Shown: piece by piece, positions 58,880 through 64,000 of the stretch
How positions within the stretch are numbered: position 1 is the stretch's first letter
How the letters are laid out: the number at the start of each line of letters is the position of its first letter
NCBI GenBank assembly: GCA_029204225.1
Contig: CM055102.1
Coordinates: forward strand, 44,291,984 to 44,355,983
Direction: 5' to 3'
Length of the DNA stretch: 64,000 nucleotides
Source: Diphasiastrum complanatum
Taxonomy: Eukaryota; Streptophyta; Lycopodiopsida; Lycopodiales; Lycopodiaceae
Position numbers and translations under genes: made by a program
The notes under the pieces: generated by a model
Seen by the model: only the letters and a program-made list of their open reading frames with translations
Told to the model about the DNA's origin: nothing
Databases searched by the model: none

Positions 58880-61391
58880 TGACAACTCGTTCAATTCACC
58901 GATTCAACTAAGAGCATCTGCAACTTGATTAGAGCTGGCTCTTATGTAACGGATTTCATGATTGAATTCTTGCATCAATTCAGCCCATCAAGCTTTTCTC
59001 CCCTGAAGATCATGTTGATTACAAAAATACTTAAGAGGCTGGTGATCCGTATACACTAAAAACTTACTACCATACAAGTAGTGTCTCCAGGTTTTAAGTG
59101 CATGGATTACAGCGAACAATTCATTTTCTTGTGTAGTATAACGCAATTGAGGACCAGTGAATTTTTTGCTCTCAAACGCTAGTGGCCTATCCATTTGTAA
59201 TAGAACCGCTCCAACTGCAACATCACTTGCGTCCGTTCTCACGATGTAAGGTAAATCTGGATTTGCAATTTGTAATATCGGAGATGAAACAATCATTGTT
59301 TTAAGTTTCTCAAAAACATTGATTCAATTCCTCGTTCCAAACAACAGGCGGACTAGGTTGATTCCTCTTTTTATTTTTATTAACAAACCCTTTTGTCAGA
59401 TTATTAAGCGGTGCTTCTAATTTAGCATAATCCTCAATAAATATCTTGAAGAAAAGTGTAAAACCTAAAAATGACTTTACATGCCTCACAGTTCCTAGAA
59501 TTGGCCACTCAATCACAGTTTTGATTTTATCCTAGTCAATCTTGATCCCATTTACTGTGATCTTATGACTGAGATAAAGCAACTCTTGCTTAAAGAATTC
59601 ACACTTGAACTCTTTAGCATAGAATAACTCCCAACGGAGTTTCATCAAGATAATTTTTAAGTGTTCTATGTGTTCCACCAAGGATTTATTATAAACAAGA
59701 ATGTCGTCTAAGAATACAACCACAAACTTCCCCAAATATGGATGAAATAAATCATTCATCATTTGTTGGAACGTTGCTGGAGCATTCGTTAATCCAAATG
59801 ACAACACTAAGAATTCATAATGACCAAATCTGGAATGACATCCTGTCTTTTGGACATCTTTCAACTTAATTCTTATTTGATGGTACCATGTCCTGAGATC
59901 TATCTTGGTGAAATACCGTGCTCCACCCAAGCGATCTACAAGGTCATCCATCCTAGGTAATGGATATTTATTTTTGATAGTCACTTTATTGAGACCCTTA
60001 TAATTCACACACATCCGAAAACCTCCATTTTTCTTTGCTTTAAGAAGAACGGGAGCGCCCCATGGTGATTTACTAGGTTGTGTATGTCCCATCCTCATAT
60101 AGTTTTCTATCTAATTTGAAATCTCTGTCTCCTCTTTCTGAGAGAACCTATAAGGTTGCCTAGAGACAGGTTGACTTCCTAGAATCAACTCAATCATGTG
60201 GTCTACTGACCTAGACAGTGGTAAACCATGAGGTAATTCAGATGGAAAAACATTCCTAAATTCATTTATGATCTGTTCTTTCACTGCTTGTTCATGATCT
60301 TGTTGAGAATTCACAACCATTTAGATTCATTTCAGGAACATCCACACAAATTGAAAAAACTTCATGTTCAAAATAATCCAATGTTTCCATTTCATTAACT
60401 GTAGAAATATGATCCAACGGACGTACAAAATTACTGCCAAATAATGTAACTACCTTATCACCCTCCTTAAAAGTGAGAACGTGCTTCTCAAAATCAATTA
60501 ACAAAGAAGGCGACTTACTAAATAACCATTCATACCTAAGATTAAATCAGTACGAGCTAGGCCTAAAACATAAAAATTAACTAATTATGTGTGTCCTTGC
60601 ATCAAAACTAGGAGCTTCGGGACTTTTATGTTCCAAGTCTCCAACTCTGCTCATGAAGCTAGATAAACTTTATATCTATGACTGTTGGCTTAAGTTTCTA
60701 AGCTGAGTTTCTACACAAGATGAGAATTAATAAAATTATGAGTTGAACCACTGTCCAATAAAATATTCACTTCTTGATCTTTAACTGTGCCAATTAAACG
60801 AAAAAAAATTTTAGGCAAGAAAGAAGTAGTACTGAAAGAACATTCAAACTCACAATCAGTCAAGTTAATTTCCAAAGTCTTACCATTGCCACCTAGGATT
60901 TCAATCATGTGAGTAGACACTTTCTTCCTTTCTGGACAAAATTTCATCATATGTCCAGGCTTTTTACAGACGAAACATAAGTTCTCTTTTTTAGCCTTTT
61001 TCCGGGACATAGATTTCTTAAATCTCTTTCTCTTCGGCTTCCTGGGTTCTGATGCTACTTGATCTAATTCGTCAAAACATTTTACTTGGTCTGGACTTCT
61101 TACTCTTCTTGGTTTTCAAAGTGGTTGGAATTTGCGCAAACTGCTTCTTGGATGCCGCCACTGTGGAATCATATGCTTTTGCAATCCGAAATGCATCCTC
61201 GAGGTTTTGAAGCACATTTCGCCTACATTTATTCTGATAGTCGGCTGACAAACCTAGGACAAACTGCCAAAGTGCCAGCTTCTCTGATCACGATTATTCA
61301 TCTCATTGAGCGTCGTACTCAACTGCTGACAAATCACCATATAAGATGGCGCACCTGGATTCGCAGCTTGATTTGAAGTTTCTTCGGCCAT
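58880..61391 (-). pseudogene. gypsy gag-pol, decayed and truncated
   Basis: On the minus strand Gag starts at 61391 (MAEETSNQAANPGAPSYMVI) and soon jumps to the capsid end (WQFVLGLSADYQNK), so most of the capsid is deleted. A zinc knuckle (CFVCKKPGHMMKFC) follows near 60990 and the protease site (ILLDSGSTHNFI) near 60760. Reverse transcriptase occupies 60098-59532, with WGAPVLLKAKKNGG, FRMCVNYKGLNKV, LTNAPATFQQMMND and FLDDILVYNKS. RNase H occupies 59296-58988 (RTDASDVAVGAVLLQ, YTTQENELFAVIHALK, TDHQPLKY) and ends at NQVADALS with stops. Integrase and the 3' LTR are absent. Frameshifts separate the pieces. Confidence 0.85.
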
Positions 61392-62176
61392 CTCAATATA
61401 TCTATCCTGGAAATTACCAAATTTAGTTAATGTCAGATTAACTCATAGTGAAGTACAGTTGACCGAAACCGACTGAAATTGACTCCAGCATGGTCAAATC
61501 ACTATTTTTAGCCAATTTTATAGATATTACAAGAAACTGGAAAAAAAACTAAAAATTTTGAGTTTTCGCACTTTTAATTTTTTTGTCTTTTAATTTTGCG
61601 TTTTCTAAAAATTCGTAAAAATCCAATTTCATAAAAAAAAAAAAAAAAACAAGCAAAAATCATGAATTTTGGCACTTTCTAGGTTTTTCCACCATGCCCA
61701 ATTGGAATTTAATGGCAAGAACATTTTCCAAATCCACATGCAATCCAATATACAGAGCTATAACCAACCAATTGATCTGAACTTGCTGGATTTTGAATTC
61801 TACCCTCAATTTTGTGCCAAAATCATGGAAAACAAGCCAAATTTGGCCACAAAAGAGCCTGGAATCCAAATACATGGGAAGATCCAACATGCAACCTGAA
61901 TTTCAACTACTTCAAAGTGAATTAACTTGTTGAAAATTTCAGATCCATAACTAGTTTTGAGCTACACATGCTAAAACTCCAAAAAAGACATCCAAAATTG
62001 ATTTTCTAGCACAATTCTCCACAAACCACAATGAAATTTGAGAGATATGGATCATGCAAATTGAAATTGGGAAGATCCACCAACTTGCAACCTTGATCCA
62101 CTCCTTGGATGAGAAAACTAGTTGATTACTACCAAGCTCCAATGAAAAGCACCACCTCTCCAAACTTGTAAGCCTT
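61392..62176 (-). other. gypsy leader region
   Basis: The stretch lies between the primer site and the gag start of the minus-strand gypsy element. No intact frame is present. It has an A-rich run near 61633-61650. Confidence 0.45.
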
Positions 62177-62188
62177 GCTTTGATACCA
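62177..62188 (-). other. gypsy primer-binding site
   Basis: The minus strand reads TGGTATCAAAGC, one base off the initiator tRNA-Met complement TGGTATCAGAGC. Its position just upstream of the gypsy gag supports the call. Confidence 0.6.
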
Positions 62189-62189
62189 C

Positions 62190-62582
62190 TATAAGGGAAG
62201 CTTCTTAGATCCTGCTTACAAATCACAAACACAATGATAACACACTATGGAGAAACCACCCAACCAAGTAGAAGCATCCAATCAAACTCTAGAAGCTTCA
62301 CCCCTAAGCCAAGGAACAAGAAACATGAGTGTATAGTGAGAGCCTGGCAATGAATCCACAACCACAATGAGGAGTAGGGCGAGTTTGGACCCAATATATA
62401 GAGCCAAAAGCATCATAGGCACATAGCCATGCATAGCCCTAAGTTCCCTATACATAGATTCACCTAGAATAGAGTCCTAAGCATGGACCAACTATTCATA
62501 GAATTGTTATTGATAACTCTACACATGCATACACTGTCTCATACCTTGTCTAAACTCCATTTAGTGTGTTCTGGGTCTCACA
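62190..62582 (-). repeat. candidate gypsy 5' LTR
   Basis: The minus strand could start TGTGAGACCCAGAACACACT at 62582 and run to the primer site. A TATA-like 'ctctatatattggg' lies near 62395. The right end does not show a clear CA, and no second LTR exists for comparison. Confidence 0.4.
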
Positions 62583-62717
62583 AGTATATTAGTTACTTTC
62601 CGGTCACGTCCAGTATGATGTGGCATAACTAACAACTTGTTTCACTGGAGTACCGTGTATCCAAGACTAGGAGTATATTGTATCCTATGTACTAGTCATG
62701 GACATAAATAACCCACT

Positions 62718-63320
62718 ATTTCATCACTTTCATAGACGATCACTCAAGATACACCTATGTAAAGTGCATGAAGGCCAAGTCAGAAGCCCTTACAAACTTT
62801 AGAAACTATGTGAGTCAGTGCAAGGCATCAAAGGGAAAGGGGCCTGGTGCTTTGAGAACAGACAATGGTGGAGAATTCATGAGTGGACGGGAATGGAAGG
62901 AATAAGAACAGAATTTACATGCCCTTACAAAATGGGGTTAGTCAGCAAATGAATAGAATTATGCTGAATCTGGTTTGATGTATGCTTTATGAGAAGCATC
63001 TTCCAAAGCATTTTTGGGCCGAAGTGGTAACATGTGCAGGCTACCTCTATAATCGAACTCCAAACGAGAAATTAGTCTGGAAGACGCCAAGAGAATTGTG
63101 GACAGAAAAGGAACCTAACATCAGTCACCTCAAGACATTCGGGTGTCTCTGTTTTGAAGTTGACATCTCATCGGAGGGCAAAACACATAGACCTCCAGTA
63201 TCATTTTGTTAAGGAAGCTATTGAGAGAGAAATCATAATTGTGCATTACTGCCAAACCAAAAGAATGACAACAGATGTGTTGACCAAACCATTGGTCAAG
63301 GAATTGCATGACTATCACAC
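62718..63320 (+). pseudogene. copia integrase fused to RNase H tail
   Basis: The sequence encodes a copia integrase core (YFITFIDDHSRYTYVKCMKA, then RTDNGGEFMSG), a damaged segment with stops, and the integrase C-terminus (LPKHFWAEVVTCAGYLYNRT, HLKTFGCLCFEV). At about 63160 it jumps in another frame to the last part of RNase H (SHRRAKHIDLQYHFVKEAIE, TTDVLTKPLVKELHDYH). All of reverse transcriptase is gone. This is an internal-deletion derivative. Confidence 0.8.
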
Positions 63321-64000
63321 GAGCTCATTCGTTTTACACTCGAATTCTTTCTATAACAATACCTCCAAAAAAAATTTCTCGCACACGAGGCAAAAATTGT
63401 AGCATGTATTAATTTAGCGTAGGTATGAAATTTCAAAAAGAATATGCCATTTCATGATCAATATGCATAACAAGAAATAGAGATTTTCTCTTAGAGAGAG
63501 TACAAGTTTGATAATATTGAGAAGACAAACTTTTTGGAATTTATTACTTTGTATATGCTTTTATAGTGTGACTTGCCATTACATGGGGCTCGTACATGTT
63601 AATTGGCCAACAACATTTGTCCATCAAAACATACAAGTGGCATGAAAAGTCACCTTAAAGAAACATGATATATTCAACTAAGACAACATGAAATGAACTT
63701 GGATCCTCACCTATGTAAACTAAATGTAAATGGAAGGAAGCAATCATTAATCTTTCCACTTATGTTGAATCAAGGGCATGCATGAATCTTCCATTGTTAC
63801 TTTTCTTTGTATTCATTTCCAACCCATTCTAAATATGTATGTGCATGTTGGCTTTATGTATGGAACTTTTTCAACAACTTTGACATAAAGCATCCAATTT
63901 CATTGCATGTCTAACCCCTCAATGTTATGAAAACATACTTTGAAAGACAAGCTAGGTACATAATAATAATTAGAGGACTCCACATTTTGCAGGTTCTCTG
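63321..64000. other. no recognisable gene
   Basis: AT-rich DNA after the copia fragment. The copia 3' LTR could lie here, but I see no clear poly-purine tract or TG…CA pair, and the window ends. Confidence 0.4.

Overview
The window looks like nuclear DNA of a land plant with a large, repeat-rich genome. The one intact cellular gene is a five-exon plant-type SmD2 spliceosome gene. Nearly everything else is made of broken LTR retrotransposons of the Ty1/copia and Ty3/gypsy types, including a chromodomain-type gypsy (chromovirus). I cannot name the species. There are no bacterial gene arrays, operons or RNA genes.

Regions. 1-6.2 kb: C-rich low-complexity DNA, a decayed gypsy gag, and the inverted partners of sequences that recur at 13.4-19.9 kb. 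6.2-8.4 kb: palindromic repeats and a reverse-strand gypsy RNase H/integrase fragment with its primer-binding site. 8.46-26.3 kb: two units of a segmental duplication, each carrying an SmD2 locus. The first SmD2 is cut off in exon 4, next to a different 6-kb block containing a G-rich strand, minisatellites and a chromovirus LTR. The second SmD2 (23306-25109) is complete. 26.3-30.4 kb: gene-poor DNA with leucine-rich-repeat remnants and an unrecognised AT-rich gene remnant. 30453-35469: a copia element with two LTRs, inserted in that remnant. 35.5-43 kb: gene-poor DNA, a second copy of the palindrome/gypsy block fused to the 3' half of a third SmD2 copy, the shared flanking blocks, and one end of a CACTA transposon. 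43-64 kb: gene-poor AT-rich DNA, then a pile-up of retrotransposon pieces. These include a copia polyprotein frame of 1235 codons (minus strand, 47003-50710) placed head to head with a second copia fragment, a gypsy pol (plus), a gypsy gag-pol (minus) and small copia pieces.

How the parts relate. SmD2 belongs to the Sm ring of spliceosomal snRNPs and is the only locus I judge to be functional. The other coding sequence is retrotransposon protein, mostly with stops, frameshifts or missing domains. The strongest structural story is a triplicated SmD2 locus (spacing about 13.6-13.9 kb) in which one copy is intact and the two others keep complementary halves broken at the same point of exon 4. 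I found no convincing new enzyme system. The best candidates for novelty are that locus, a head-to-head copia composite with a near-matching 5-bp flank, the palindrome arrays, and the AT-rich gene remnant split by the copia insertion.
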